Assembly (NCBI RefSeq): GCF_000715075.1
Contig: NC_134097.1
Location: 70,713,190 to 70,777,189 of the forward strand
Length of the DNA stretch: 64,000 bases
Reading direction: 5' to 3'
Source: Nicotiana tabacum
Taxonomy: Eukaryota; Streptophyta; Magnoliopsida; Solanales; Solanaceae
The translations under genes and the position numbers were made by a program. The notes under the pieces are model-generated. The model saw nothing but the letters and a program-made list of their open reading frames with translations. It was not told the origin of the DNA and did no database searches. Below are positions 44,231 to 56,060 of this stretch, piece after piece; the stretch's first letter is position 1; every line of letters begins with the position of its first letter.

Positions 44231-44287
44231 GAACTACGTTTGACCTGATTCCTCAAAGAGGATACGTAGGCGCCTCACGGCTCGGTC
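44231..44287 (+). ncRNA. Candidate structured RNA motif, copy 2
   Basis: GAACTACGTTTGACCTGAT, inner stem TCCTC/GAGGA with AAA loop (44250-44262), T, ACGTAGGC. The outer stem CTACGT/ACGTAG pairs 44234-44239 with 44264-44269. A short GCC/GGC stem then TCGGTC follows. It lies about 270 bp after pol, just downstream of a purine-rich tract (about 44130-44205). Confidence 0.6.
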
Positions 44288-44710
44288 ATAGTATGTATCA
44301 CAGTGAATATAGGATGCATAATGTACATAGTGTGCATAATAGGCACAATGTGCGTAACACACATAGCTCAACATAAGCGTAAAAAATAAGTCCCCAAGCA
44401 AGAAAACTGGGGCAGAGGTTAGGTTTTAAGTTCCAACAAAGGTTCGATTCCAAAAGTTGTAGCACATCACCCTTCAAATTGTTTTCATTTTCATAGCCTT
44501 TCTTTAACCCCACACCAAAACCAACATCAACATCCAAAAGACCTCCCGATCAATGTTCGAGAGATGCCAAGTCCGGCGAATAAGGCCGAGAATAATACAC
44601 TGATCCCCAGCAAAGAAGAGGAGCGTAAGACTGGAAATAAATTGATGGTCAAGGGAATCTCCAGAAAGGAGGGTCGTATCTACAACACCCCGATTTCCCG
44701 AAAAGAAATA
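44288..44710 (+). other. Ogre 3' UTR, non-repetitive part
   Basis: Non-coding sequence with TGCATAATGTACATAGTGTG-like short repeats at about 44306-44370. No gene seen. Confidence 0.5.
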
Positions 44711-44891
44711 AAATGAGAGAGTCTTATCGGTGAAAACCTTCACAGGCACCGAGAGGCGATGTAAGATGAGGGATATGAAATGAGAGAGTCTTATTGGTGA
44801 AAACCTTCACAGGCACCATAAGGCGCCGGGAGATGAGAGAAACGAGAGAGTCTCATTAGTGAAAACCCCTCGAAGGGCACTATGAGGCGAC
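44711..44891 (+). repeat. Three ~65-bp tandem repeats in Ogre 3' UTR
   Basis: AAATGAGAGAGTCTTATYGG then TGAAAACCTTCACAGGCACC starts at 44711 and 44778; a more diverged copy starts at about 44841 (AACGAGAGAGTCTCATTAG). Periods are about 63-67 bp. Confidence 0.85.
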
Positions 44892-45642
44892 AAGACAGAT
44901 CAATAAAAAGCGACCACATGCGCAACGAGATAGACAATCATTTATCATCCCCATCAAGTCAGACCATCGGGCAAAGCAATTGATACAAATAGACTGGGTC
45001 AGGAATCTATGGTGCACGTCATGATCACGGGGACCAGTCGTATCCTCCAGATAAGTTCTTTTGAGTTTCTTCTCCCACCAAAAGATTCGTTCAGAAAATA
45101 TTTCTCCCTTTTCTAACTTTTAGTTCTTTTCCTAAAATGTGTCTTGAAAGGATTTTTCAAAGCTTACTACCAGAAACCGGAGGGGAATTCATCCAATGCA
45201 GGATAATACAAACAGTCCTAAAGGCCGGTCCCAGGCAATGCAGTGATCATACTCGACACTGTCGAAGGAAGTAAGCTCATAAAGGGAGTGGTTTCAGGAG
45301 TTAAAAGGAGATTCCCACAGCATGTGCTTAAAGAGAAAGCAGAAAAGGGGATAGATTGAAAACCAATCCCCAGCAGGCTAGAGACCCCCCCAGCAGGCAA
45401 CTCTGCCCGTTAATCGATTATGGGGACATAGAGCAAGAAAAGGGGAAGAGAGAAAAATTGCTCGCCGGAAAGGCACCCTCTACCACCACGATTAAAACTG
45501 ACTAAATCCTTTTGTCTGTTGCAGGAGAATAAAGAATTGACAAAGGCAGCAAGATGCAACGCCAGGGAAGTCACCAAAAACTGGGGCAGAATATTTTCTG
45601 CCAATTGTCGAAAATTTTCTCAGAAGAACGGGGAAACAATTT
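44892..45642 (+). other. Ogre 3' UTR, no gene
   Basis: Purine-rich non-coding sequence with scattered CCCAGCAG motifs leading to the 41-bp array. The antisense frames here show no recognisable content. Confidence 0.5.
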
Positions 45643-48078
45643 CAATACTTTTAAGTTCTAGGTCGCCCACCAGTATAATGCGAGAATACATTTAAGTTCT
45701 AGGTCTCCCACCAGTATAATGCGGGAATACATTTAAGTTCTAGGTCGCCCACCAGTATAATGCGGGAATACATTTAAGTTCTAGGTCGCCCACCAGTATA
45801 ATGCGGGAATACTTTTAGTTCTAGGTCGCCCACCAGTATAATGCGGGAATACTTTTAAGTTCTAGGTCTCCCACCAGTATAATGCGGGAATACGTTTAAG
45901 TCCTAGGTCGCCCACCAGTATAATGCGGGAATACATTTAAGTTCTAGGTCACCCACCAGTATAATGCGGGAATACATTTAAGTTCTAGGTCGCCCACCAG
46001 TATAATGCGGGAATACATTTAAGTTCTAGGTCGCCCACCAGTATAATGCGGGAATACATTTAAGTTCTAGGTCGCCCACCAGTATAATGCGGGAATACAT
46101 TTAAGTCCTAGGTCGCCCACCAGTATAATGCGGGAATACATTTAAGTTCTAGGTCGCCCACCAGTATAATGCGGGAATACATTTAAGTTCTAGGTCGCCC
46201 ACCAGTATAATGCGGGAATACATTTAAGTTCTAGGTCGCCCACCAGTATAATGCGGGAATACTTTTTAGTTCTAGGTCGCCCACCAGTATAATGCGGGAA
46301 TACATTTAAGTTCTAGGTCGCCCACCAGTATAATGCGGGAATACATTTAAGTTCTAGGTCGCCCACCAGTATAATGCGGGAATACATTTAAGTTCTAGGT
46401 CGCCCACCAGTATAATGCGGGAATACATTTAAGTTCTAGGTCGCCCACCAGTATAATGCGGGAATACTTTTTAGTTCTAGGTCGCCCACCAGTATAATGC
46501 GGGAATACATTTAAGTTCTAGGTCGCCCACCAGTATAATGCGGGAATACATTTAAGTTCTAGGTCGCCCACCAGTATAATGCGGGAATACATTTAAGTTC
46601 TAGGTCGCCCACCAGTATAATGCGGGAATACATTTAAGTTTTAGGTCGCCCACCAGTATAATGCGGGAATACATTTAAGTTCTAGGTCGCCCACCAGTAT
46701 AATGCGGGAATACATTTAAGTTCTAGGTCGCCCACCAGTATAATGCGGGAATACATTTAAGTTCTAGGTCGCCCACCAGTATAATGCGGGAATACGTTTA
46801 AGTCCTAGGTCGCCCACCAGTATAATGCGGGAATACGTTTAAGTCCTAGGTCGCCCACCAGTATAATGCGGGAATACATTTAAGTCCTAGGTCGCCCACC
46901 AGTATAATGCGGGAATACATTTAAGTTCTAGGTCGCCCACCAGTATAATGCGGGAATACATTTAAGTTCTAGGTCGCCCACCAGTATAATGCGGGAATAC
47001 ATTTAAGTCCTAGGTCGCCCACCAGTATAATGCGGGAATACATTTAAGTTCTAGGTCGCCCACCAGTATAATGCGGGAATACATTTAAGTTCTAGGTCGC
47101 CCACCAGTATAATGCGGGAATACATTTAAGTTCTAGGTCGCCCACCAGTATAATGCGTGAATACTTTTAAGTTCTAGGTCGCCCACCAGTATAATGCGGG
47201 AATACATTTAAGTTCTAGGTCGCCCACCAGTATAATGCGGGAATACATTTAAGTTCTAGGTCGCCCACCAGTATAATGCGGGAATACATTTAAGTTCTAG
47301 GTCGCCCACCAGTATAATGCGGGAATACTTTTTAGTTCTAGGTCGCCCACCAGTATAATGCGGGAATACTTTTAAGTTCTAGGTCGCCCACCAGTATAAT
47401 GCGGGAATACATTTAAGTTCTAGGTCGCCCACCAGTATAATGCAGGAATACATTTAAGTTCTAGGTCGCCCACCAGTATAATGCGGGAATACTTTTAAGT
47501 TCTAGGTCGCCCACCAGTATAATGCGGGAATACATTTAAGTTCTAGGTCGCCCACCAGTATAATGCGGGAATACATTTAAGTTCTAGGTCGCCCACCAGT
47601 ATAATGCGGGAATACATTTAAGTTCTAGGTCGCCCACCAGTATAATGCGGGAATACATTTAAGTTCTAGGTCGCCCACCAGTATAATGCGGGAATACATT
47701 TAAGTTCTAGGTCGCCCACCAGTATAATGCGGGAATACTTTTAAGTTCTAGGTCGCCCACCAGTATAATGCGGGAATACGTTTAAGTTCTAGGTCGCCCA
47801 CCAGTATAATGCGGGAATACATTTAAGTCCTAGGTCGCCCACCAGTATAATGCGGGAATACATTTAAGTTCTAGGTCGCCCACCAGTATAATGCGGGAAT
47901 ACATTTAAGTTCTAGGTCGCCCACCAGTATAATGCGGGAATACATTTAAGTTCTAGGTCGCCCACCAGTATAATGCGGGAATACTTTTAAGTTCTAGGTC
48001 GCCCACCAGTATAATGCGGGAATACTTTTAAGTCCTAGGTCACCCACCAGCATAATGCGGGAATACTTCTAGCTCTAG
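45643..48078 (+). repeat. 41-bp tandem array, about 59 copies, in Ogre 3' UTR
   Basis: Unit: AAGTTCTAGGTCGCCCACCA then GTATAATGCGGGAATACATTT. From the first unit phase mark at 45655 to the last at 48032 is 2377 bp, 58 periods. Units differ at only a few positions, such as ATACATTTAAG versus ATACTTTTAAG versus ATACTTTTTAG, TTCTAGG versus TCCTAGG, and TCGCCC versus TCTCCC or TCACCC. Variants recur in blocks, so the array grew by local duplications. Tandem arrays in the 3' UTR of Tat/Ogre elements are known seeds of satellite DNA. Confidence 0.97.
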
Positions 48079-48630
48079 ATTTTGGAATCAGTCACCCCAC
48101 CTGAAGACGGAAGGGTACAACAAAGATCCCTAAACGGGAAATAATAAAATCCCCAGCACCAAGAAGCAGACAACTGCAGAGGCAAGCGCGCAATTCAAAA
48201 GGAAAAAGGAACGCGTCTCAAAAGAAGCAGTTTGGGAACGTTATAGCATGCCCAACATAACAATTTTGATAGAAGCCATACCACCAAAGAAACAATGGAA
48301 AGGCTTGAAGAAGAGGGTATGTTCCCAGCGAATCAAGCCAAGTGATGAAACTGGCATTCAAATGTCAGCAAAGGACCAGCACCCTCTCCCAAAGTCACAA
48401 GATAAAAGCATCGGAGGAAAGCGTTAGCCGACAAGAAAGCAAGGCAGCAAGAACAAATGGAAAATGGATAAGATCTCATGATCCTCAGTCTAGCTTAGCT
48501 TCTTGTTTTCCTTTTAGAGCAATGTAACAGGGAGATCGTTTGAGCAGTAGCATCCTACAGCGGCATACAACAGCGCACAACAACAGCAAGCACTACAGTC
48601 ACACGGTAGTCCCAGCTACCAAAATTTCCC
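48079..48630 (+). other. Ogre 3' UTR after the array
   Basis: Non-coding, A/G-rich, with no supported gene. Confidence 0.5.
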
Positions 48631-48697
48631 GAACTACATTGACCTGATTCCTGTTCAGCCAGGATATGTAGGAAACCTCTGAAGCAAAGGTTCGGTC
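48631..48697 (+). ncRNA. Candidate structured RNA motif, copy 3
   Basis: GAACTACATTGACCTGAT, inner stem TCCTG/CAGGA (48649-48653 with 48660-48664), T, ATGTAG; the outer stem is CTACAT/ATGTAG. The next stem AACCT/AGGTT (48674-48678 with 48888-equivalent 48688-48692) is followed by CGGTC. It lies about 110 bp before the 3' LTR. The G-C to A-T change relative to copy 2 is compensated on both sides. Confidence 0.6.
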
Positions 48698-48789
48698 AAA
48701 TCTTTTTTCAAAAAATGCTTCACACGGAGTATTCGGACGGGCAAAAATCGCTCGCTTTATCTTTGCGCGAAAACCCTTCGTGTCTTCGG

Positions 48790-48804
48790 GCAAAGAGGGG
48801 CAGC
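48790..48804 (+). promoter_or_regulatory. Ogre polypurine tract
   Basis: GCAAAGAGGGGCAGC directly precedes the 3' LTR; AAAGAGGGG is the purine core and would prime plus-strand synthesis. Confidence 0.75.
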
Positions 48805-51800
48805 TGTAAGCACGTGATTTTTGCTTCACGAGCAATCACTCCAAAAGGAAAACAAAAAAAAATAAAAATAGTGACAAATGACCCCGCGATACAAATTCTT
48901 CATGACATGTATTGCTAGTCATTTGTGGGTCTGTCCATTTTGCATTTAATCATTAACAAACAAAAATACAAAATATGTATGTTAGGATGATTAAACCATA
49001 ATTCGGTCAGTAAAAGAAAATTCAAAAAATATATATATGTGTGCATCGTTCGTTCTAGGCTTTTAGTTAACTTACTTAAATATTTTTGTGATAATTATGT
49101 TAAGAGGGTGCCTTGTTGTTTAGTTTTAATTTCATTATTTTTATTATCATTTGTTATTTTCATTTTTTTTGTTGTTTTAAAAGAAAATGAAATTAGAAAA
49201 CAAAAAAGAGGGATTAAAATCGGTTTGGGCCCAGAAAGTGAAACACAAAAGGCCCAAAACCAGCATTCAGACCCAGTCCGAACCAGGCCTCAGGCAAACC
49301 TCCCAAACGACGCCGTATAAAGGCGTTTGATCTGAGCCGTCTGTACAGGCCGATCTAACGGCTCAGGACCCCTTTCAGTAACCCGTTTCAAAACCCGACC
49401 CAGGAACCAATCCGATCCAACCCCTCACTTAAACCAAACGACCCCATTTAACTACCAAACGACCCCGTCTCATTTTTCACCAGCAGATCCAAGCCGTTGA
49501 GATCATCTGATCTAACGGCTCAGATCCGATCAACCTCCCCATATATAAACTCAGCCCTTTACCCCGCACCCCCTATCCGAACCCCACCCCTCACTCGTCT
49601 CCTTCCCCAGCCTGAAACCCCCAAACCCTAGCAAGCCGCCTTAGTTTCCCTTCCACCAAAACCCGGCGGCATGAACGCCGGTGGCCACCTCCCGAACACC
49701 CTAAGACCCCCTCACTCTCCTGAACATGGATCTGTTACTCCCTAGCCTCGAATCACTTTCCTTCGTCTCGAATCTTCATTTGAAGATTTGAGTCGAACCC
49801 GGACCTATGCCAAACCACCCCATCTTCATACCAGACACCCCCCTGACCTTCTTCGTGACCAAACCAAGCTTGGTTTGATCCGAATCTACCCACAACTCCC
49901 AAAAATCCAGATCTGAAAATCCAGACCTTAGAACACATGCACCCGGGGAATCCGTCCGGTCTTGAAAGGGGTTTTGAGGTTCAATGGATCTTAACCAAGG
50001 TGTTCTCATGTGAGAACACCCTGGTTAAAATTTGTTCGGCCTCAAATGGGCAGAGTTGAGTCGGATTTGGGTCTGTTTGATTTAAACATTTTTCGGTAAG
50101 TTTTCTTTCCCTTTTCGTTTATATTAACTGCTGATTAAGTCATTAGCATTGCTTTGTGGTAATTGTTTGTTATTTTCTGATAGTTTCTTAATTTCTTTCC
50201 TCTCAGTAAAGACCTTTTATTTGGTCGATTGTTTCTGTGTATGATTTAAATGTATCCTATGATAAGCATGTCCGATTAGTATAGTCGTCGCATGAATAAC
50301 TTATATAGGCCCTAGTAGTTGAACAAAGTTGTCTGATACCCTTTAGGTCCCTGAACGTATTGTTTATATGAGCGACTATTTATTACCTGTTATAATTAGT
50401 ATAGTCGACTCGATAAATGTCGTCGATTAGTTTTCCATAACTAATAAATCGAATGAGCTAATAATGTCGCATGACTAATTGAACTTTGCCACTGACTGAA
50501 TGCCCCAGCATTGTTTGAAATGGTTTGTTTGCTTTGTAAAAACTGACTGAAAAGTTTCAGTCCAGGCAGTCTTGAATTTGAACTTTCATCAGTTCAAAAA
50601 TGCCCTGATGCTGCAATAGGCAGGGCAGTAATAATCAAGGGTTAACAAGGGTATTCTGGGGTGTTAAAAAGGACAAAAAGATTAGTTTAAATAAACTGAC
50701 AAGTAGGGCACTAATTTGGGATTAAACTAATACCAATGGGGAACAAGACACAAGAGTATGGGGCTTAAAATGAATAATAAAATGATGCCCATAACTCTTG
50801 ATTAAACAAAAATCAGGCGTGGGGAATAAAGGGGCGGGCACCAAAAGATGCTGAGGCATGGGCTTTAAAGAGTATGGGCAGGCTGCAAGTTGCAGCACGA
50901 GGGCAGCTCAGCTGCACTGGGTCATTTGACCTATAAATAGGTCCTTTGAGAACCTAAGAAAGAACTTTTTTTAGTCTTCAGAAAAAGAGAGAACAAAGTG
51001 GAAATTTTTAGTCTTAAGGCTGGATTTTGGAATCTTCAGAAAAGAAAAACAAAACAAAAAGAAAAAAAAAAACTTTAGTCTGAAGAGAGATCTAGTGAGT
51101 CCCAAATCACAATAGTATAAACACAAGGTAGTTTCCAATAGACATTGTAACCAAGCACTGCCTGAAAGTTGTATAAGAGTGCATATTGGTCAAAGCTGTC
51201 TTGGCCGAGTCCTGTTGCTTGCATTGACTGAGTTGTTCGTGGTTGTTGAACTGTTAGTTTTACTGCATTTGAACCCTCAGCTACTGCTGTTATTTCCCTA
51301 CTCTTTCCTGGGATTGCTGGCTTGGTACTCGACTATCTGCTAGTCCTTGTATTCTGGGAGACATTGTTGGTTATCTGTGGCTGTGGAAAACACTTGGTTT
51401 AGTTGGTTATTGCTATGTTGTTGCTGTGTGTCTGCTGCTGCTGTATTCGTTACATACTACTCAACTGATCACTCTCCTTCTTCCTTTCCTTTCCTTACCA
51501 GGTACACAATTGATACCACCAATGTAACTGAGAGTTTGAACATGAATGCAAAAGAAAGGACCTGCAGATTGTTTTTATATACACATGGACTGTTGTATTA
51601 AATGTCATGTAGTATATAGTAGTTACATTTTCGTTTGGATAATAGAAGTGGCCTACATGCTTAGTATATCAATGTAGGTAAGTGAATGCTAGTCGTACAT
51701 GTATGTTGTTAGGTGAAAATATTCTCATTGCAATAAGTTGTATTCTAAACTTAGTCTGATGATGTAGTATATTCTCTAATGTAGGTCAAATAGGAAAACT

Positions 51801-53140
51801 ATCCACTTTAATTAAAGTACTTTCCTCTTTTGTCAGATTGTCACATATAAATTGATAAACTCATTTATAGAACAAAGAACCAGTTCAGGGCCTCAACCTC
51901 ATGAAGGTCGAGCCCAAATCGAAGCAAACCAAGTAGGCCCGCATCGAACAAGCAGAGGCCCAGGTCTGGTCTATCACGCATGGGCTGGATTTGGGCTCAT
52001 GATTATTTGTTCGGCTGACTGTATATGCAGCCTCATTTCTGATTTTTTTTGCTTTTCTGAATGTCATTACAAACAACTTGCAAGCATTTAATTAATTAGG
52101 ACTATCTACTGTTTTCAATTGATAAAGACAAACACGACAAGAAACGTAGTTGTTATAGGATATCCTTTTAAAAATAAGAACGAGATGAGCCTCGATGAAA
52201 ATAAACAAAACGCGCAGATGCGGGGCCCTTGTTTAAATGTATATTATCGAAGCATTTAGGTTCCAGGACGGGTTGTTTAGCAAATCTCACAACCCTCCTA
52301 AAATAACAATACGTTGGACTCTTTAGGACGCGCCTTAATAAATCTTACCTTCTTAAACTCGGGTGCGCATTTATGTGACCCAAATCCAATTCTCAACGGA
52401 GTCGAAATGCGTTTCTAATCACGGGTACATTGATTGTGACGTGGTTCGAGATGCATGTCCATGACGTTGCAAATTCATTAAAAAAATAAGAACGAGACGA
52501 GCCTCGCCAAATAAAAATACAAATTGCGGGGCCCTCAGTGAACATTTGCTTTAAAGTTGTTTAGAATTCAGGATGGACCGTTTAGTAGAATTCCACGGTC
52601 CTACTCAAAATAAATACGCTAGTCGCTTTAGGCGCGTCTTTAATAATTTAATTTCCTTAAACTCGGGTGCACATTGATGTGACCCAAATCCAAATCTCAA
52701 CGGAGTCAAAGCGTGTCGACGACCATGGGTACATTGATTGTAACGCGGTTCGAGATACATTTTCACAACGTTGCAATTCTTGATAAAAGCAGTAAATGAT
52801 AAAAGCTGTTAAAAGTTAAATGTTGCACATAAGTTCACACTTGTATAAAAATCAGATAATCAAGCCGAATATAACAGTTGAGCGACCGTGCTAGAACCAC
52901 GGAACTCGGGAATGCCTAACACCTTCTCCCGGGTTAACAGAATTCCTTATCCGGATTTCTGGTACGCAGATTGTAATATAGAGTCATTCTTTTCCTCGAT
53001 TCGGGATTAAAATTGGTGACTTGGGACACCCTAAATCTCCCAAGTGGCGACTCTGAAATAAATAAACCAATCCCGTTTCGATTGTCCTTTAATTGGAAAA
53101 AATTCCTATGCCCCCGGGCGCGGAAAAAGGAGGTGTGACA
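48805..53140 (+). repeat. Ogre-like element 3' LTR (4336 bp)
   Basis: Near-identical copy of the 5' LTR with TATA box at 49542-49549 and the ~310-bp dimer at about 52174-52785. It is followed by the target duplication GTATA at 53141-53145. Confidence 0.95.
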
Positions 53141-53145
53141 GTATA

Positions 53146-53320
53146 AATTACAAAATGATGCTCAAAAAGTAAAAACACGATATTTCCAGAAAGGGAAAAT
53201 TTCATATATATTCCGGAACATGTTTACAAAGGCCCAATAAAAACGGCCTCGAAATATACAAAAGATATACACACACACACACATAAGGGAAAGCAAAAAT
53301 TTTAAAAAATACTAAGGCAT
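53146..53320. other. gypsy-A sequence resuming after the Ogre insertion
   Basis: AATTTCATATATATTCCGGA and ACAAAGGCCCAATAAAAACG are homologous to the last 90 bp of the window in gypsy-B. A short (AC)n run lies at about 53268-53284. It holds the region just 3' of the antisense gene. Confidence 0.65.
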
Positions 53321-56060
53321 CTACGCCTGGTCTTCATCGGGGCTCGACTCATCGCTAGAACCATCGGAGCCCTCGGATCCCTTAGAGCCTTCAACACCCT
53401 CATGCTCATAGAGCTCTTTTGCCTCGATCGCGAGTGTTTTGGATTCCTTGATCTTGGCTGACAGATCAAAACCTCGAGCGTGGATCTCTTTGAGGGTCTC
53501 TCTCCAGGACAGCCACTTCACATATTCATCCTTTGTCTTTAGGCGAGTTTTGGATGCCTCCACATCGGCCTTGTATTGGGCCACCATTTCCTCGGCATCA
53601 ACGGAGGTTGTGTCCAATTTGGACTTCAACGCCTCATATTCCATTCCGAGGACATCCCATTCTGCGACAACCGAGCTCAACTGTGCTCGAAGATCATCAT
53701 TTAGTTGAGACCACTTGTCAGCTTTGTCCTTTGCCACCTGGAGTTGGTTCTCAACCGATGAAAGCTCCACCTTAGCAGTTTCCTTCTCTGAAGCCAGCAG
53801 GTCCATCCTGCTCTTCCATACTTCATCCATGGCCTTGACCTCGTTTTCTCGACTCAGAGCTGGTCGATCAGGTAGATCTTCTAGACCTGCGAGGTTGTGT
53901 TGTTAGTCACCATGACTAGTTCCTCGTTTTTTGCTTCAAAGACCTTTACCTTTTGAAGTAGGTCGACATGTTCCTGCTTTAGGATCGAGTCCTCCTTTTG
54001 AGCTTTGTCCAGCTCGGCCTGGAGGTCTTTAAGGGCCTCATCCTGTTGCTCACTAAGAAGCCTGTACATGCCCTTCTTCTGGACCTGTTCTTTGAGCTCA
54101 AACTCGAGATGGCTGATTTCCAAGCGGTACCGGAAGAAGCTTTTATAATGAAGCACTAAAGCCTGTAAAATAGTAGAACTAGTAAGAGAAATCAAGGGAA
54201 AACTTAAGTGGGATTCATGAAGGGAGTATGAAAGTGTTAGAACCCTATCCGGTTCAGCACTTGTTGCGCCTCATTAAAAAGACTCGACGTTTCCACTTTG
54301 TTCATCTTTGCTTGGTCCTCCTCGGTTACCTGACATCAGAGGTAACATGCTACATCTACCAGAGTAGACATGATACAAGCATCCTCTAGGACTATGAGAA
54401 CAACTGTCCTCTTGCGCTCGAGGTCCACGCTCGGTGAAAGGAATTGCTTTATCAATCTTGGGCTCGTACTCAGCCTATCAGCTCCTGAAAGCACGTCCTT
54501 CTTCAGTATCTCCATGTGACACAACCCAAATAAATCTTCCAATATGAACATGTCCATGCCATCGAAGGAGTGGAGAGGATCCTCTACACCTTGAGCTCCT
54601 TCACTTGATTTTTCCTTGACCACTTGGGCCTCTTCAAGAATGGACTCAGTATAGGAGGGCATCTCGATGATGTCTATCACACAGGTCGCCTCCTTTAGAA
54701 CATGAACATTTTCTTGGGAGTTCACATCCCCTATTTTCACTTCGGCCTCTCGAATTGGAAGGGGATAGTCCTCGTGTCCCCTTCCTCGGTCTCCGCCTGC
54801 TCCCCTGCAGGGGTTGATCCATGGGCGAGAAAGATGTCATCTTCTTTAGGCTCATCCTTGAGCCGTTAAAGCAAACCAGAGTCCGGTACCCAGGACTTAG
54901 TATTCTTCTTGGGCTTATAAGCCCGGGTGACTGTCCTCTTTTTAATCTTCACCTCGGGGATCCGTGGAACCCGAGGACTTTCCTTTCCTCTTCTTCTCTT
55001 CCGCAGTATCCCTGAGCTATCCCGAAATGGAGGGTTCGATGGGTAAGGACGTATCCTCGTCCCCATCAAACGGCCTAAGTTTGGTGGTCTTAGGCAAACC
55101 TACAAGGGAAAAGATAAGGTCAACATCATGTAAGCTTAGGGTGTAGTAATAACTATTCAGAGGAAATCCTTACCATGAGAACGTACCTCCCATTTGCCTT
55201 TTAAAAGTTTGCACCATATGCGCTCGTAGTATGACATCTGTTGGCAGATTCCTTCGATCCACTCCTTGAGTCGAGGGACCGCATTAGGATCCCGAGAAAT
55301 AGCTACATGACCATAAATACTTTCAATGAGATAAGAAATGAAGGGAAATTGACACTTAAGGAACGATTACACTTTTGAGATGCATTCCACTTCTCGAGGA
55401 ATAGCCGGAACTCGGGAGGGATCAAGTGTTCAAGTTTTACCCAAACAAAACTCCCTTGCCAACCTCGGTCTCGGTCCTCGTTGATGCTCGAAAAAAGGGT
55501 CTTGATGGCTCGGTGAACAAGATTGATTACCCCCCCTCCCAAAAAAATTTGAGGAGTGTACATACGAAGTAGGTAGTCGAGGGTGAACAGAGGAGATTAT
55601 GTGTCGTTCATGAAATGGAGTAGGAGGATCACGATCCTTCAGAGGGATGAATGGATTTGCCCGAGGTACACCTCGCACCTCTTGCAAAAGGCCAGGATCA
55701 TTGGGTCTACTAGGCCTTGCGTGAAGGGCTAAGTGTTAACACTTAAATACCCCTCCACGTGGGTAGTGATATCATCCTTAGGCCCGGGGACAACCACTTC
55801 CTTGCCTTCCCATTTACAGTCCTCTCAGAGTATAGGAAGGGTATCTTCAGTAACGGAGCATATGTATCCCCATGATCCTTCACCTCAGTCTTATTTGATG
55901 GAGGCCTTCTCGATTTGGAAATCATACCCGATAGAATAACCCTAGGGTATGAAGCATTTCATAGGAGACTCTAGAAGAACCTGGGGGGAATCCACCTCGA
56001 CATTTGCGGACGGGTGGGAAGATGAAGGAGCCTTTGCTATGGTAAGGACTTGGAATTTTT
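53321..56060 (-). pseudogene. gypsy-A antisense ORF (plant-mobile-domain-like plus coiled coil)
   Basis: Minus-strand gene between pol and the 3' LTR, as described for several Tat elements; its function is unknown. Reading from about 56060 downward, the N-terminal globular part includes GQIHPSL (about 55660) and DRGWQGSFVWVKLEHLIPPE (about 55455-55400), a pattern typical of Tat antisense proteins and related to plant mobile domains. After broken, low-complexity sequence (about 55100-54340), a long coiled coil follows in two frames (54195-53881 and 53830-53321), ending in an acidic Ser/Glu/Asp tail (SDGSSDESSPDEDQA). Several stops and shifts; some gaps could be introns (for example around 54330-54200). 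Expression would need an antisense promoter I cannot locate. Confidence 0.72.

Larger units (their letters stand above)
29014..53140 (+). mobile_element. Ogre-like Tat Ty3/gypsy retrotransposon, 24.1 kb, nested in gypsy-A
   Basis: LTRs 29014-33355 and 48805-53140 start TGTAAGCACGTG and end GGAGGTGTGACA. The element is flanked by a perfect GTATA duplication at 29009-29013 and 53141-53145. Giant LTRs, an extra ORF upstream of gag, a TGGCGACT-type (tRNA-Arg-like) primer site, a second RNase H and a tandem-repeat-rich 3' UTR are the described features of Ogre elements. By eye the LTRs differ at about 35-40 sites over 4.3 kb (near 99% identity), so insertion is recent. Coding lesions: a 1-nt shift in ORF1, a stop and a 1-nt deletion before integrase, and a stop inside integrase. 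Confidence 0.93.

Noticed and set aside
45643..48078. CRISPR-like regular repeat array
   Set aside because: Units are directly adjacent with no unique spacers, and the array lies inside a plant retrotransposon 3' UTR; it is a tandem satellite-type repeat.
48631..48697. Hammerhead ribozyme or tRNA fragment
   Set aside because: CTGATT lacks the hammerhead CTGATGA/GAAA core. GGTTCGGTC is only vaguely T-loop-like, with no cloverleaf.
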